Below, piece after piece: positions 1 through 13,514 of a DNA stretch of 64,000 nucleotides; within the stretch, counting starts at the first letter, position 1, and the number at the start of each line of letters is the position of its first letter. The notes below the pieces were generated by a model. The model searched no databases. It worked only from the letters and a program-made list of their open reading frames with translations, and had not been told where the DNA came from. Made by a program: the position numbers and the translations under genes. Origin of the DNA: Oasisia sp. SBJ-2009 (Eukaryota > Annelida > Polychaeta > Sabellida > Siboglinidae); assembly GCA_964017155.1 (NCBI GenBank), contig OZ024861.1, positions 27,284,472 through 27,348,471 on the forward strand. Reading direction: 5' to 3'.

Positions 1-62
1 ATACAACGTGGCAACAACGAGGTACAACGTAGTACAACGTGGCTACAACGTAGCAAAAAACG
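1..62. repeat. Short tandem repeat at window edge
   Basis: Degenerate tandem units built on ACAACGTRG (9 to 18 bp) fill the first 60 bases and probably continue to the left of the window. No coding meaning is apparent. Confidence 0.6.
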
Positions 63-709
63 TAACAGAAGATAGAAAAGGGGCAGAAACAGCTAGGATA
101 ATCGGAACCAAGAACAAGCTTTAATTGTATCCATTTTTGATGACAAGTTATAGATATATGTTAAAATAGGCTTAACGTCCGCAAGTTTATGTTTAGTGTG
201 TAATATTACAAAACTAAAACTCCGGCGCTCAGGTCGGTATCAACACTACCTATACCTTTCGAGTAAAACTCACAGTTTCGTTCATATTGCTCACCCATGC
301 ATATGGAATACAACTTTGGTGGAATTACAAGAAATCAATATTAAGTAGATTATATTACATATTGCATATTACAATATGTTTTATTGTAAATTGTTTTATT
401 GTTATGTCAAAATACGAAAGTACCAGACTACTGTGCACTCTGTTTGATATAAAATGTTGCCTATCAGTTATTAGAAATATTAGTTAATTAATATGGACAG
501 ATTAGTTTACTAAATATATTAATTAAGATTAATTATTTTACACTGATTATAGTTTGTAATGTTACACACGAAAATCTAGGTGTTCATGCGTTCCGTTTTG
601 TACCCAAGACAAATATTTATTAATTGAGTACAACGTAATAATTCAAATTAATTAATGGATCGAGGTGAATCATATCCTGGTACAGTGTAATGTATAATGA
701 TAATTGAGA

Positions 710-714
<5 letters not shown>
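63..714. other. AT-rich non-coding stretch
   Basis: No exon-like segment, RNA gene or recognisable repeat was seen. The only ORF over 60 codons here is AT-rich and low in complexity, and it resembles no family I know. Confidence 0.5.

Positions 715-804
<90 letters not shown>
715..804. repeat. (AT)n microsatellite
   Basis: About 45 uninterrupted AT dinucleotides. The Tyr-Ile ORFs on the minus strand are by-products of this tract. Confidence 0.95.
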
Positions 805-807
<3 letters not shown>

Positions 808-1835
808 TAGTTCCGTACGACATCGGTGCAACCACGCAAAATGACCGGTCACCCAATAACACATACCTTTGACACACAGTGGATTAAGTTCAGTCGAGCG
901 TAGCGATCTACTTGGCTGGTGTCGGACTACACAATAGCCTGAATAGGTGGCGTAATTGCGGTACACGGTCGTCGGTCAGTGTTCGGTGCGTGAGTAGATA
1001 CTTGAAGTTCTACTCGCACTGTTATTGACTTATTGGCAGCCAGTGCAGCTTGGGCAGGATTATTTTGTAGCAACAAGTCAACATTTCATTAATTACTCAA
1101 ATATGATTTTCTAACATCAAACATAATGCTGATTGTGAATTGTTTATATCGTCGGCGTATTTGTTAAATCATCTCTGCGTCTGGCATTAGAAGTTTTGCG
1201 CCAATATTGATGTTTATTTGATTTTCACCAGTCGATAATGTAACTTGAAATCTGTAGACAAAAATTTGTATTTTTCGTTGAATAAAAATGGGGGCGATTT
1301 GGTAAAGACGGATATTAATCTCCCGGATGTTTTGCGTTCCTTGGGAAAACGAAAGCGGGAGTTGGACCCCTGCTAACGGGTGCATACAGGATAAAGGATG
1401 GCTATCATGATACCAGTATTAACCACTCCATAGACGCTAGATTAAAAAGGTTGGTATTAAGATTGTTGTTGATATTGCTCTTGTGGGCGGGCGAATTAAT
1501 TTGAGGGGGTGTGACACAGGTAACGGCATCAGACTCAGTCTAGCTCCCGGCCCCGCGCCGCTGTCAATCATCAATGTCATCGACATCGTCATCAATTCGT
1601 GCTCAGATGCCTGGGCCGGCCTATATACCGTAGTCGTCGCCAGGAAGATAGACTGGCTCTGAAATAGTCTTTTGAATATCATCCACCATATCATATATAT
1701 TATATGTGTCAAGTCGCAACGAAACGATCGAGTCGCATGTTCAAATAATAAACATGTCGACATGCTATGCCTATTCAGGCTATTGGAAAGAAGGTATATC
1801 AAGCTTTCAAATGGTGCATGAATCATAGTTAAAGT
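805..1835. other. Unannotated upstream stretch
   Basis: This is mixed-composition DNA without a supportable exon. A GC-richer patch near 1500-1660 has short ORFs on the minus strand, but no splice-bounded conserved peptide could be recognised. Confidence 0.4.
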
Positions 1836-2656
1836 TCATTCGACACTGACCATCGTGACTGGGCAGTGGACACTGATCATCACGACTGGGCAGTGGACAC
1901 TGACCATCGTGACTGGGCAGTGGGCACTGACCATCACGACTGGGCAGTGGACACTGACCATCATGACAGGGCAGTGGACACTGACCATCACGACTGGGCA
2001 GTGGACACTGACCATCGAGACTGGGCAGTGGACACTGACCATCACGACTGGGCAGTGGGCACTGACCATCACGACTGGGCAGTGGACACTGACCATCACG
2101 ACTGGGCAGTGGGCACTGACCATCACGACTGGGCAGTGGACACTGACCATCACGACTGGGCAGTGGACACTGACCATCACGACTGGGCAGTGGACACTGA
2201 CCATCACGACTGGGCAATGGACACTGACCATCAAGACTGGGCAGTGGACACTGACCATCGTGACTGGGCAGTGGACACTGACCATCAAGACTGGGCAGTG
2301 GACACTGACCATCACGACTGGGCAGTGGACACTGACCATCACGACTGGGCAATGGACACTGACCATCACGACTGGGCAGTGGACACTGACCATCACGACT
2401 GGGCAATGGACACTGACCATCAAGACTGGGCAGTGGACACTGACCATCGTGACTGGGCAGTGGACACTGACCATCACGACTGGGCAGTGGACACTGACCA
2501 TCAAGACTGGGCAATGGACATTTACCATCGTGACTGGGCAGTGGACATTGACCATCACGACTGGGCAGTGGACACTGACCATCGTGACTGGGCAGTGGAC
2601 ACTGACCATCACGACAGGGCAGTGGGCACTGACCATCACGACTAGGCAGTGGGCAT
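1836..2656. repeat. 27-bp minisatellite, about 30 copies
   Basis: The unit is 27 bp with a core near CACTGACCATCACGACTGGG, followed by CAGTGGA. About 30 copies vary mainly at the CACG/CGTG/CAAG position. Each unit carries CACTG and CAGTG as a short inverted pair. The unit length is a multiple of three and lacks stops, so several frames on both strands stay open for 260-310 codons. These ORFs have no flanking gene structure and are not considered coding. Confidence 0.95.
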
Positions 2657-3108
2657 GAACTTTCAAACTGAGAAAAATGCATTTGAAGTTCACATACACG
2701 TAAACACATGAGTTCGCTTCACATTGGGCCATTTTGATTCTATTTTTCTGTCTGATGCATTCAAAATAAAACAATTCGTGGTCATTGTTGAATATATCGA
2801 AAAAGCAATCGCCTCCAAATTTGTTTACAGATAGAGAGAGGGCCAGAAACTGTGCCTGTGCACTGCATTAAGCTAATGAGTGGACACGTTTTGCTTACAG
2901 AGAGGCCTCTGTGTAATAGGCACTGCTACTGGCTAAAAATTATGTTATTGGGGAATTCACTGCCAGATGCAGACAGTAGACATGCTGGGCTTTTCTGTCT
3001 GGTGTGAAATGCTACATATTATTATAAATAAATATTACATAATCACAATCAAAACTAAGAAAGCTATGATATTTTATTATATATTATGCGATAGTGTCAT
3101 GTTTCAAC
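2657..3108. other. Unannotated stretch between arrays
   Basis: No coding signal or recognised repeat was seen here. Confidence 0.4.
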
Positions 3109-3800
3109 GAGTCATATAATTGAGTCACAGATTGTATAGTCACCAAAAGTTGAGTCACAGATCAAGTCACATACCATTGAGTAACTGATTGTTGAGCCAT
3201 AGATCATTGTCATTTGAGTCACATACAAGTTAGTCACAGATTGTTGAGCCATAGATCATTGTCATTCGAATCACATACTAGTCAGTGATAGATTGCTGAG
3301 CCACAGATCATTGTCATTTGAGTCACATACCAGTCAGTCACAGATTGTTGAGCCACAGATCATTGTCATTTTAGTCACATACCAGTCAGTCACATATTGT
3401 TGAGCCATAGATCATTGTCATTTGAGTCAGATACCAGTCAGTCACATATTGTTGAGCCATAGATCATTGTCATTTGAGTCACATACAAGTGAGTCACATA
3501 TTGTTGAGCCATAGATCATTGTCATTTGAGTCACATACCAGTCAGTCACATATTGTTGAGCCATAGATCATTGTCATTTGAGTCACATACAAGTGAGTCA
3601 CATATTGTTGAGCCATAGATCATTGTCATTCGAATCACATACTAGTCAGTGATAGATTGCTGAGCCATAGATCATTGTCATTCGAGTCACATACCAGTCA
3701 GTCAGAGATTGTTGAGCCATAGATCATTGTCATTTGAGTCCCATACCAGTCAGTCATAGATTGTTTAGTCACAAATAATAGAGCCAAATATTGTAAGATC
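3109..3800. repeat. 52-bp minisatellite, about 11-13 copies
   Basis: The unit is about 52 bp and contains GAGCCATAGATCATTGTCAT followed by a GAGTCACATAC segment. Outer copies are shortened and diverged; central copies at 3300-3650 are close to each other. It is internally built from GAGTCACA-like words. Confidence 0.9.
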
Positions 3801-3934
3801 ACAAATTGTTGAGCCATTGAGATCATTAAGTTTCATATCAATGAGTCAAAGATCATTGAGTCTCTAATAAAATAGCCACATATTATTCAGTCATGGATCC
3901 TTTTTTCATGGATCATATTTCATATTCTACAAGA

Positions 3935-4046
3935 GTATTCCCATTTTCAGACATTAATCAGCCTTTATTCATTCAGGTGCTGTGTAAAATTCGTGAAATC
4001 CTAATACCTCGTTTTTCGACAATCCAACCTCTAACCTGACACCCCT
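3935..4046 (-). repeat. Dispersed repeat fragment (family also at 33.3 and 51.3 kb)
   Basis: The reverse complement of this stretch matches about 110 bp at 33475-33585, including the shared words AAGGGGTGTCAG, TTGGATTGT and AATGTCTGAAAA. A more diverged relative lies near 51545-51610. The family type is unknown. Confidence 0.6.
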
Positions 4047-4050
4047 TAGT

Positions 4051-4865
4051 TATATATATATATATTACAATATTTTATTATATATTTTATTAATACAAGA
4101 GTTTGCTGGAAGATTTTATCCAGATTAAATAACACATTAGCAAAAACAAGTCGGCATGTCATAACTGATGCCATGTAGGCTTGACTTATAGAAAACATGA
4201 GTTTTATATTTCAGAAATATTGGGATATTCCTCATAAAAATACTACGAATAAATTCAGTTGCAGCCGCCATATTTACACCTCTAGTACCCACATTCCCAC
4301 CAGGTGCCAGCAGTGGGCCTCGCTGGCGACGCTCCCGAAGCCGTGTGCATTTTTCATGAGGCAAAACTGTATTGATTTTCCGCGCAGCCTGTAGTTTCCA
4401 TGGCATTTACGCAAGGACATTATGTCAGTCTGCCCCGGGTATTGATCTGCCTGGGTTCCTGTTGATTGCAGACCACTGCTGGACATGACTCCGGCCACTG
4501 AGAAGTGGTAGTGCACGTCAGTCGGACGCGAGGACGCTAGCCGCTTGTGTAGGTAGGTGGAGATTTGTTGTGTTTGCGTCTGTGGGTCAGCGCACAAGTG
4601 TAGCATACAGAGGTGTTAGAGCAGGAGTACGTTATGCTTGTTGTGGTGGGAGTGACAGATGGTGTGTTGGTGGGGGGAGGGGGAGGGAGGGGGGGGGTCC
4701 AGGGGGCAGTGTGTGGTAGGATTTGAGCAGGTTATTTTTTTAATTATGGCTACGAATTGCTGCCCATGACTGAGTGTTATTATGTGACATGAACGAGGGG
4801 CAGGAGTGTGTAAATGCATGCATGCTGACAGTTTGCTGGGTTGTATGTGTGTGTCTGTGTGATAT
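4051..4865. other. Unannotated stretch
   Basis: Moderately GC-rich in parts (4270-4560), with a G-rich run near 4670-4705. Minus-strand ORFs of 89-110 codons overlap here, but none resembles a known family or has convincing splice borders. Confidence 0.4.
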
Positions 4866-4868
4866 CTA

Positions 4869-5247
4869 TATGTATATATATATATATATTATATATATAT
4901 ATATATATATACACTGACACAGCAAGGTGACATTAACACACCCATATTACACAGAACACACTCAACACATGCAATATAATAATATATACACAAACACATA
5001 ATGCATGCATGATATGATTCCACATATACACACTGACAAGCACCCCAACACTCACACACATGCACCCACACACCCACACACCCACACATACCCACCCACA
5101 CACACACACCCACACACACACACATGTGTGCATACGATTTTTGCATCAGAAAATGCAAACTCGCACGCACACACACACATACACTCACATACTCACGCGC
5201 GCACACACACACACGCACACACCCACACAGACACAGACACAGACACA

Positions 5248-5292
<45 letters not shown>

Positions 5293-5310
5293 ACACACAC
5301 ACATAAACGC
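4869..5310. repeat. (AT)n followed by (CA)n tract
   Basis: An (AT)n tract at about 4869-4911 is followed, after a short AT-rich spacer, by a long compound CA/CACACC tract from about 5050 to 5305. The Cys-Val and His-Thr ORFs in this interval are products of the repeat. Confidence 0.9.
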
Positions 5311-6750
5311 GTGCGCATGTGATTTTTGCATCAGCAAATGGTAAGTACTACAGTAAGTCTTGAAGTGCAATTAAAACTGATGCAGAAAGGAACTAGCTCT
5401 AGACTGTGGCAGGAGGTGACCATAATACTTTTGACTTGTCTCATTCCCATAAGTCAGTGGGGCATGATAGTCCTGCATATGATCTAATTGTACTTAATTG
5501 GTGTCATTTGGTTTCATGGCTTAATGCTGTTATCACACCAGTTAGGTAGTTGTGTCAGCCTAGTGCTTCAGGTGTTATGTGTGGCTATTATTAGCATTTC
5601 TACAGACTCATAATTGCAAACATGCGTTGGTGGAAACTGTCTATTATTCACAGCCTTGGAATCGGAATCGGAAATGTTTATTGACCCAGTATATACAGCA
5701 ATACAAAAACAATGTTCAAACAAAATTACCTAAAGTTCAAATAATAAAATAATATTTCATTAATGCAGTAACATGACATGTAATTGTGTTGAAAATAACA
5801 TAAATGTAATTATAAGTAAATATTTTTTATGTAGGTAAGATAACCAAGGGCAGAGGAGACTGGTAGAAATTGGCCTGAATAGCAAGGTGACATTAACAAG
5901 GTTGTCTTAATGGTGAGGTGGCTGCATTACACAGTTGACCATAAAGCAAGGTACACCTGTAACATATTTGCTGGATTGACACAGTCAGGAATTGTTCTAG
6001 TCTAGTTCTAGTCTGGTATCCCAATCTGGATTGACTTGAAAAAATGTTAACGATTGATCGAGTCTGGTTGTCATTGACCTAGTGTGAGTCTGTGAGACTG
6101 AACCAGTCTTTGGGATTATTGATCCAATCGGACTGATCAGGTCTGATACTGATCCCAATCAATATTGATCCCACTTGAGATTAACACAGATCTAAGATTG
6201 GTCGTGTCTGAGACTGAGATTAATCCAGTCCTAGGCTGACCTTAAAGAGGGGCTGAAATACTTTAACAACCATGGCCCAAATGTAAGGATATATTATTTA
6301 AAGGATTTCATGAGCATGGCACCCAGTGGTCAAAGATATCCAAGTTTGAAAAATTATTTAAAATATACTGTGGGTGCATGCTCATCAAATCATGCTCACA
6401 TGTCGTCTGTATGGTACGTTCTTATGCTATGGCAATGGATGTTCAAGCGTTTCACCTCCTCTTTAACATATGATTTTAATTGATTTATTCTGAGAAATAC
6501 AGAATTTTAAAGATCCAACAATTTCTTGATGTTGTTTACTGACCCGACAACAGTTGGGCCACTTTAACAAATCTTACATGCTCATAAGCCCGGTGTTATT
6601 CTATAAAATAAATTGAACAGTGATCCTACAAACTGAAGAATTAACACAGCGTTTGTTAGTCTGTCACGCAAATAGTATCATCTTGCAGTGGTTGCATTTT
6701 GCATTGAAAAAACATGCAATGTATTTTTAGTGTTAATATTTTTCCTCGGA
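5311..6750. other. Unannotated stretch with possible LINE tail
   Basis: A segment near 5660-5720 (GGAATCGGAAATGTTTATTG) looks like the reverse complement of a LINE 3' end. 6000-6240 is a degenerate run rich in GATTGA and AGTCT words. No exon could be supported. Confidence 0.4.
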
Positions 6751-7036
6751 AGCTCATGATCTTGCTGAGCTCATGATCTTGCTGAGCTCATGATCTTGCT
6801 GAGCTCATGATCTTGCTGAGCTCGTGATCTTGCTGAGCTCGTGATCTTGCTGAGCTCATGATCTTGCTGAGCTCTTGATCTTGTTGAGCTCTTGATCTTG
6901 CTGAACTCATGATCTTGCTGAGCTCATGATCTTGCTGAGCTCTTGATCTTGCTGAGCTCATGATCTTGCTGAGCTCTTGATCTTGCTGAGCTCGTGATCT
7001 TGCTGAGCTCATGATCTCGCTGAGCTCATGATCTTG
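6751..7036. repeat. 17-bp minisatellite, about 16 copies
   Basis: The unit is GAGCTCATGATCTTGCT, carrying the GAGCTC palindrome, with GTGATC and TTGATC variants. Three units equal 51 bp, so a repetitive 17-residue ORF appears on the minus strand. It is not thought to be a gene. Confidence 0.95.
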
Positions 7037-8495
7037 TTGCTCTGGTAAAAAACACGAAGATTCATATTATCCTTCAAACAATGATTTACTGCAAATCAAT
7101 AATGATAAATCTATTTGGACACATCCTAACATCTACAGTTTTTCTACACTAATGCTATTTTTTTATTATACATGTATGTTTTTGAACACTGTCTTCTCAA
7201 ATGTGAGAGAATCTGCACAAAGCCTATTTGTACACAAATATCCACCACTGTCTATATCCTGGTAATCTTTGATACAGCTGGGAGAACTGGATCAATGAAG
7301 AATGAATAAAATTGCTCAATTTTGACACAGCCGTTCAGGATTCTCTTAGTCAAAAGGAGAGGTCCAAGCTCTAGACATTGTGTTACCGCAACGTACAGTT
7401 TAGTAAATATTGCAGGGGTGACATCTAAAAAAACAGGGCTTTAATATCTGTTCTCTGCCAATTTATCCCATCCAAATGACAGGGTGACAAGTCTCTGAAT
7501 GAGACTAAACTGAACAGTTGGCAATACTAGAACTCCCTTTATAATTTGTCTCACGTTCGCAACACCAAATCAATCTATCCGGATGACTGGAGGCAGCATG
7601 GATCCAGCTCCTTCTGGCTCACTCCTAACTCCATTAGAAGGCTTCGCCAGTAATGACACGCCTTCACGCTTGTGCTGGGTAACTATTCATTGCATCTAAA
7701 TGTTCTCATAAATTTCTGTCGATATTGCTGCAGGATTCAGTCAAATCAACAGGCCACAAGAGGAACGGGGGAGCATACAGTATTTACTAAAATGTTGAAA
7801 TATGTTGGGATTGTTTTTCTAGAATAATGTTTTGTATAAGGGTTAATTTTATACATTGTTGGCTAAGTAAAATGTCAAATCCATTTGTCAATATCCTCAT
7901 ATGGAATACATGGGCTAGGATATAATAATATTACTGTCTTTCATGTGTGCTTAGTGGCAAACACTTATTATTTTGAGTTCATGTTATTTGCATCTAAATC
8001 CTTCTCACAGAGTCGTATGTGTACAAAGAATTACCAGATTGTTAATGGTGAGTTAGATGTTCATAGAAGTTTTACATAATACAAACTTTCCAAGGCCTAA
8101 AACAGCGGCCACACATTTAAAACCTTAAACTTGTCAACAGAGTCCTGAGGTTTAACCCCAGTTATGCAGAACACCACAGCAGCGATATCAAGAAAAATGT
8201 CAGGCGATTTGTACTATTCAAGTATTAATGAAAGCCAGCATTGAGAACTGCTGCGATGGGTGGTAATCGCGTTGTCGTGGCTTCCCGTAGCCGGCGCATT
8301 TAGCGGACTTAATAAATGAAAGAGGCAGGTGGTGGAATCCGTACTTCATCCAGTTATCTACTTGGGATGTTTGATCCGGGAAATGTGTGGGTGGGTGGGT
8401 TTACAGCAAAAAGTCTCAGTCTTCATAGGTTCTAAGTGGAGACTGACTTAGAGACCATTACTGCAGTCTCTCTCATTGTCTATTTTTTGTTACAG
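7037..8495. other. Unannotated stretch
   Basis: Low-complexity, AT-rich DNA with no supportable exon. Confidence 0.4.
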
Positions 8496-8497
8496 AT

Positions 8498-8539
<42 letters not shown>

Positions 8540-8612
8540 TATATATATATATATAATTATATATAATTATATATAATATATATATATATATATATATTAT
8601 ATTATAATGCTT
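8496..8612. repeat. (AT)n tract
   Basis: Interrupted AT dinucleotides, with TATAATTATATA interruptions. Confidence 0.9.
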
Positions 8613-11600
8613 TTTATAACAGACTGACTGCTCGGATGTTTTCATTTATAATCCATGATTTGTTGTTGTTGAAATTTAAGTATTTCTCGATGAAACCGTT
8701 TGTTTTTATTGCAGTATGCTACGTTTGAAGGCCTGGCCAAGGTCAGTGGTCAGAACATGTCTGCATCTGGGTATCAGTTCACGAGAATATAATTTTTAAG
8801 TGGAATGATTCCCCATTTATGTGCATGATTTGCTTGTCTGTTATTCCAGACATAACTCTTTGTAGAAATGCGCAGTGAGACTTGGAGATAGCAGCAGGCT
8901 TAGGTAAATATACAGATCAACATAAACCTGTATTGTGGTGGGTAAGTAGACGGATGGAGAGATAAGATTCAGCGAAGGGGAGAGAAATAGATGGAAAAAT
9001 GAAGAAATGAAGAGGGGGAAGAAGTAGTTATCCATGTTATACAAGTTGTACATGGATATATAGGGGAGATGGGGGTGAAATAATAGGTTGAAAGAGGGAA
9101 TTTATAGGGGAGATGGAATTGAAATAACAGGTTGAAGAAGGGATGGAAAATTAAGATCTAAACAAATGTTGTAGGGAGATAGAACCTGGGCCCATATATA
9201 TTTCACTAACCTTGAGCAGTAAGAGTTCTTAAACCTGATTTTGGACTTTAAAACCAATTTTGATCCTTAACAGTGATCTTGAATACCTGAAAACTGTGAA
9301 CACCATGACGTGCCAGCCGGACATTGTCAGTGGTGTTTCATCGAAATAGTGTCCTCAGAACTATGGCAATAGATATTTGTGTTTTGAAAACATAACAAAC
9401 TTTTACAATGGATTTTGTTTAAGGATGAATTTTTCTTAAGAGATCTTTATCTTAGTGAAATGGTCCCTGGGTCTAGAAGCATTGGATATGGGCATGTTCT
9501 ATTTGTTTTATTAAAAATAAAAAGAGAGTGCCAGGAAATGGCGGTCTGTGCCCACGTTTAGCTCACATTGGTCCTGTCAATGTTCTGGTTATGGGCCTAG
9601 CTCGGCCCTGTGATAGTGGCCGATCTTAATGGAAGAATCAATAGAAAAATGGACACTCGTTGTGGGCATACCATTACGCGACAGCCTGTGACTGGGGATT
9701 GCTTGCCACTGTTTATTATCATCAAACGATAGAGATGAATTAAAGTAAGCTCCATAAGCAGACTACCTGAGGTTGGTCATCGTAATGTCTATTGGTGGGG
9801 TCAGGCCGCTATCGGACATCCTGTCATGAATATAGAACGCTGTGCAATTGTCAGATCGGAAACTTCAGTAGTTTATCTAATGTGGGATAAGTGTGGTGTT
9901 GCAGTGTGACATGCGTACTTGGACAGTGGCAAAGTTTATTGGCAGTGAAAAGGTACATTTTGGAAAGTTGTTACAAGTTTAAACGCAGACAGATGTAGAG
10001 GTATTTGGTCCATCGGTCAGGCAGTTTTCACAAATGCTCTGTTTGTTTTGGGTGCTTTTTTAATGGTAATACTAATAATAATATGTTTTATTTCATATAG
10101 AACCACATCCATGATTGTTTGTGGTGCTTTACAACATACTACTATTAAAAAAGGAAAATGTTATACAATAAAAAGAATACAAATAGTTTAAAATAAATTA
10201 ATAAAAAATGTATGTGTATTGTGTATAAATAACTACGATTAATTACTGTATAAAATAACATAGCTTTTCTAAAAATAAAAAATAAATCAATCAATAATTA
10301 CCTATCAGTCATAAAATACATGATAATAATAGTAAATCTAGCAAATAATTCCATAACAATTATACTGTCAAATGGGCGTATACTATGGTTACCAGGTAGT
10401 CATAATAATTGATAATAATAATAAATAACTTAGTAAGTAACAAATTCATTTTCGTGTCGAATTACACTAGTATGAAATACAAAAGATGTGTGTCTAATAA
10501 TTATGTTGTTAATAGTTAGAGTGGCATTAGAGGTAACAGAACAATGCTCTAGAAAAAGTCCCTCAAGAATAGCACATTGTAGACACATGTATTTCAATAA
10601 AAACATTTTACTATCAGTTTTTTCCCATGCATTTGACCTAAGAGGCTTGAACGATTGAAATATTTTACAGAAGAACACGTTAAAGTTTTTTTGCATAAAA
10701 CATGATGTACAATAAAACAATTTACTCCCACCAGCGTATATAATTAAATAAAACATAATAAAATATATAACAAAATAACAAAATATATAAATAAATAAAT
10801 AAAAATAAATACATAGATAAATAAATTACTTTTATTTTTTATTTTGCTATTTTTTTTACATATGGCCGATCTTTTGGCTGTCAACATTGACACAAGTCTT
10901 GTGAAAGGGTGTTGTAGAGTGATTTAGGAAGATTAACATGGTCCACTCACACTGTGGTGCATTTCAAAAAATCTAATAATCATCACATGAAGCTGCCTCC
11001 ACAATAAATATTTTATTTTAGTTTAGAACATTTTGTGAAATATCTAAACCTGTCTAGTAAAGCTTTCCGCATATTTCAGCTGGTTAAATTTAAGCTGTAT
11101 CTACGGTGGACCGTATTCTACTACAGTTTTTTGAATTCTCTGTGCAGTAATACCGTAAACACTCTAGTACTAGTAATGTCAGACTAAATTTGAATTGTTT
11201 ATGTTTATGTTGACTCCATGCTCATTGGATCACAGTATTAGAAGTAACATTGTCATGAAAACGACGAGGTCAGTATATAACATCATTTGCATACAATCTC
11301 TTAAGCGAAAAACATATCTCACTGGGACAATTTTACACCTTAGGTTTTACACCTTACATCTGTGTATTATTGAATGAGGATGTTGCTTTCTGTTCACATC
11401 AATCGACAATGATCAGTTTTTGTGACTGTGCATTGCAGAATGGCTACACAAACAGTCATACACTCATGTTATTCCTGGATTTTCATTTCCCCACAAAACG
11501 TGGATTCGGCAGCAGCTGGACTGGAAAGACATTGACCAAAACTCACACAGGCAGCTGCAGGTGGAATTCTTGATTTGTGTTGCACCAATATAAGTGGTCT

Positions 11601-11861
11601 ACTTGTGGCTTTGTTATTAGATTCATTGATTCCTTCAGTTGCCGGGAATTTCCCCCACGAGCTGCAATTCAATTTTAAAGCAATCCCGGTATTGAAAAGT
11701 CCATAATAAATCACTGGTGAGTACCTGAGGCATCCATTGAAAGATAAGTGGGGGCCATTATATTAGGTAGAAGTGCTATTGAGCCATATGGGAACAATCA
11801 TTTCAGTAAATTACTGTATTAGATGGTATTACTGCGCATAAATTTGGGACACAAAAGAACC
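8613..11861. other. Long AT-rich upstream stretch
   Basis: No gene could be supported. 10080-10140 resembles the antisense 3' end of a LINE/SINE (AATAATAATATG followed by a GTGGTGCTTTACAAC segment). 10740-10850 is an AAATAAAT-rich tract. A possible small exon at 8715-8792 was considered and rejected. Confidence 0.4.
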
Positions 11862-12045
11862 ACTGAGGATGACAAGCCTGTGACCCCGGCAGTGACCACC
11901 CTCAGCGCCAGCATGGAAAGACTGGCTTGGCATAACTTTCTGAAAAAGACTGACTGGTTCAGTGAGGCCTCATAAGATCATAACGTTGTAACCACAATAT
12001 ATACATGCTAGTTAGTTAACAGAACCCTGCCGAGTGATGGACACA
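11862..12045 (+). repeat. Dispersed repeat copy 1 (pair with 30.8 kb)
   Basis: This matches 30817-31010 in the same orientation over about 185 bp. Shared words include CAGTGACCACCCTCA, GAAAAAGACTGA and GGTTCA followed by ACCTCATAAGAT. The family is unknown. Confidence 0.75.
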
Positions 12046-12493
12046 ACTAGAAGAAGTAGAGGAAATAGCAATTTTTAAGGCACTTGGACATTATTTGTAT
12101 ATATGTAAAAGATTCAGTGTCAGAAAAATATTATTTTTGTAGATTTATTAGAGGGACCGAAAGCATATAATATCCGAGTACATTTGGTCAGTATGGCAGC
12201 TCTACTGACTTGACTCTCTGCAGAACACTCAGTGGCAGTACGTTTGCGGGGAAACTCTTAGTGTTATGTGCATAACCAAAAACTGTCATCCTCAGCTGTA
12301 CTCAGCTGTAGACCACAGGTCAGTATCTGTTTGTATTTGTTTGTTTGTCTACTTGTGTAGTTATATTGTATAGCTACAGGGCAATCGCCGACTCCACCCT
12401 ACACTGTGGCCTGTCCCATTGTCTTCTCCCAGCTTCCCTTCATCCCTTGCCTCTGCCATCCCTTGCTCCCTTACCATACTTCCCCTTTCTCAT
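12046..12493. other. Stretch before the (TCCC)n array
   Basis: No coding signal was seen. The last 70 bases become pyrimidine-rich and grade into the tetranucleotide array. Confidence 0.4.
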
Positions 12494-13514
12494 TCCTCCC
12501 TCCCTCCCTCCCTCCCTCCCTCCCTCCCTCCCTCCCTCCCTCCCTCCCTCCCTCCCTCCCTCCCTCCCTCCCTCCCTCCCTCCCTCCCTCCCTCCCTCCC
12601 TCCCTCCCTCCCTCCCTCCCTCCCTCCCTCCCTCCCTCCCTCCCTCCCTCCCTCCCTCCCTCCCTCCCTCCCTCCCTCCCTCCCTCCCTCCCTCCCTCCC
12701 TCCCTCCCTCCCTCCCTCCCTCCCTCCCTCCCTCCCTCCCTCCCTCCCTCCCTCCCTCCCTCCCTCCCTCCCTCCCTCCCTCCCTCCCTCCCTCCCTCCC
12801 TCCCTCCCTCCCTCCCTCCCTCCCTCCCTCCCTCCCTCCCTCCCTCCCTCCCTCCCTCCCTCCCTCCCTCCCTCCCTCCCTCCCTCCCTCCCTCCCTCCC
12901 TCCCTCCCTCCCTCCCTCCCTCCCTCCCTCCCTCCCTCCCTCCCTCCCTCCCTCCCTCCCTCCCTCCCTCCCTCCCTCCCTCCCTCCCTCCCTCCCTCCC
13001 TCCCTCCCTCCCTCCCTCCCTCCCTCCCTCCCTCCCTCCCTCCCTCCCTCCCTCCCTCCCTCCCTCCCTCCCTCCCTCCCTCCCTCCCTCCCTCCCTCCC
13101 TCCCTCCCTCCCTCCCTCCCTCCCTCCCTCCCTCCCTCCCTCCCTCCCTCCCTCCCTCCCTCCCTCCCTCCCTCCCTCCCTCCCTCCCTCCCTCCCTCCC
13201 TCCCTCCCTCCCTCCCTCCCTCCCTCCCTCCCTCCCTCCCTCCCTCCCTCCCTCCCTCCCTCCCTCCCTCCCTCCCTCCCTCCCTCCCTCCCTCCCTCCC
13301 TCCCTCCCTCCCTCCCTCCCTCCCTCCCTCCCTCCCTCCCTCCCTCCCTCCCTCCCTCCCTCCCTCCCTCCCTCCCTCCCTCCCTCCCTCCCTCCCTCCC
13401 TCCCTCCCTCCCTCCCTCCCTCCCTCCCTCCCTCCCTCCCTCCCTCCCTCCCTCCCCTCCCTCCCTCCTCCCTCCCTCCCTCCCTCCCTCCCTCCCCTCC
13501 TCCCTCCCTCCCTG
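12494..13514. repeat. (TCCC)n microsatellite, about 1 kb
   Basis: About 960 bp is perfect TCCC repeat (roughly 240 units, 12494-13453). It ends in about 60 bp of imperfect units and then a short TTCC run. The minus strand reads (GGGA)n, a canonical G-quadruplex pattern, and the tract is an unbroken polypurine/polypyrimidine mirror repeat able in principle to form triplex DNA. Pro-Ser-Leu and Arg-Glu-Gly ORFs of 350-416 codons are products of the repeat. It ends 1.36 kb upstream of the VPS13-like start codon. Its exact length could be an assembly estimate. Confidence 0.97.

Noticed and set aside
1807..2774. Open frames of 259-312 codons on both strands
   Set aside because: They are products of a 27-bp minisatellite without stop codons. 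Several frames are open at once, there is no flanking gene structure, and the peptides are pure repeats.
3109..3800. CRISPR array
   Set aside because: Direct repeats run head to tail with no unique spacers, and the DNA is clearly animal. The same reasoning excludes the arrays at 29.8, 53 and 58 kb.
8715..8792. Possible terminal exon (YATFEGLAKVSGQ-like) after a TTTTTATTGCAG acceptor
   Set aside because: Only 26 codons, no family recognised, no partner exon found nearby; could be chance.
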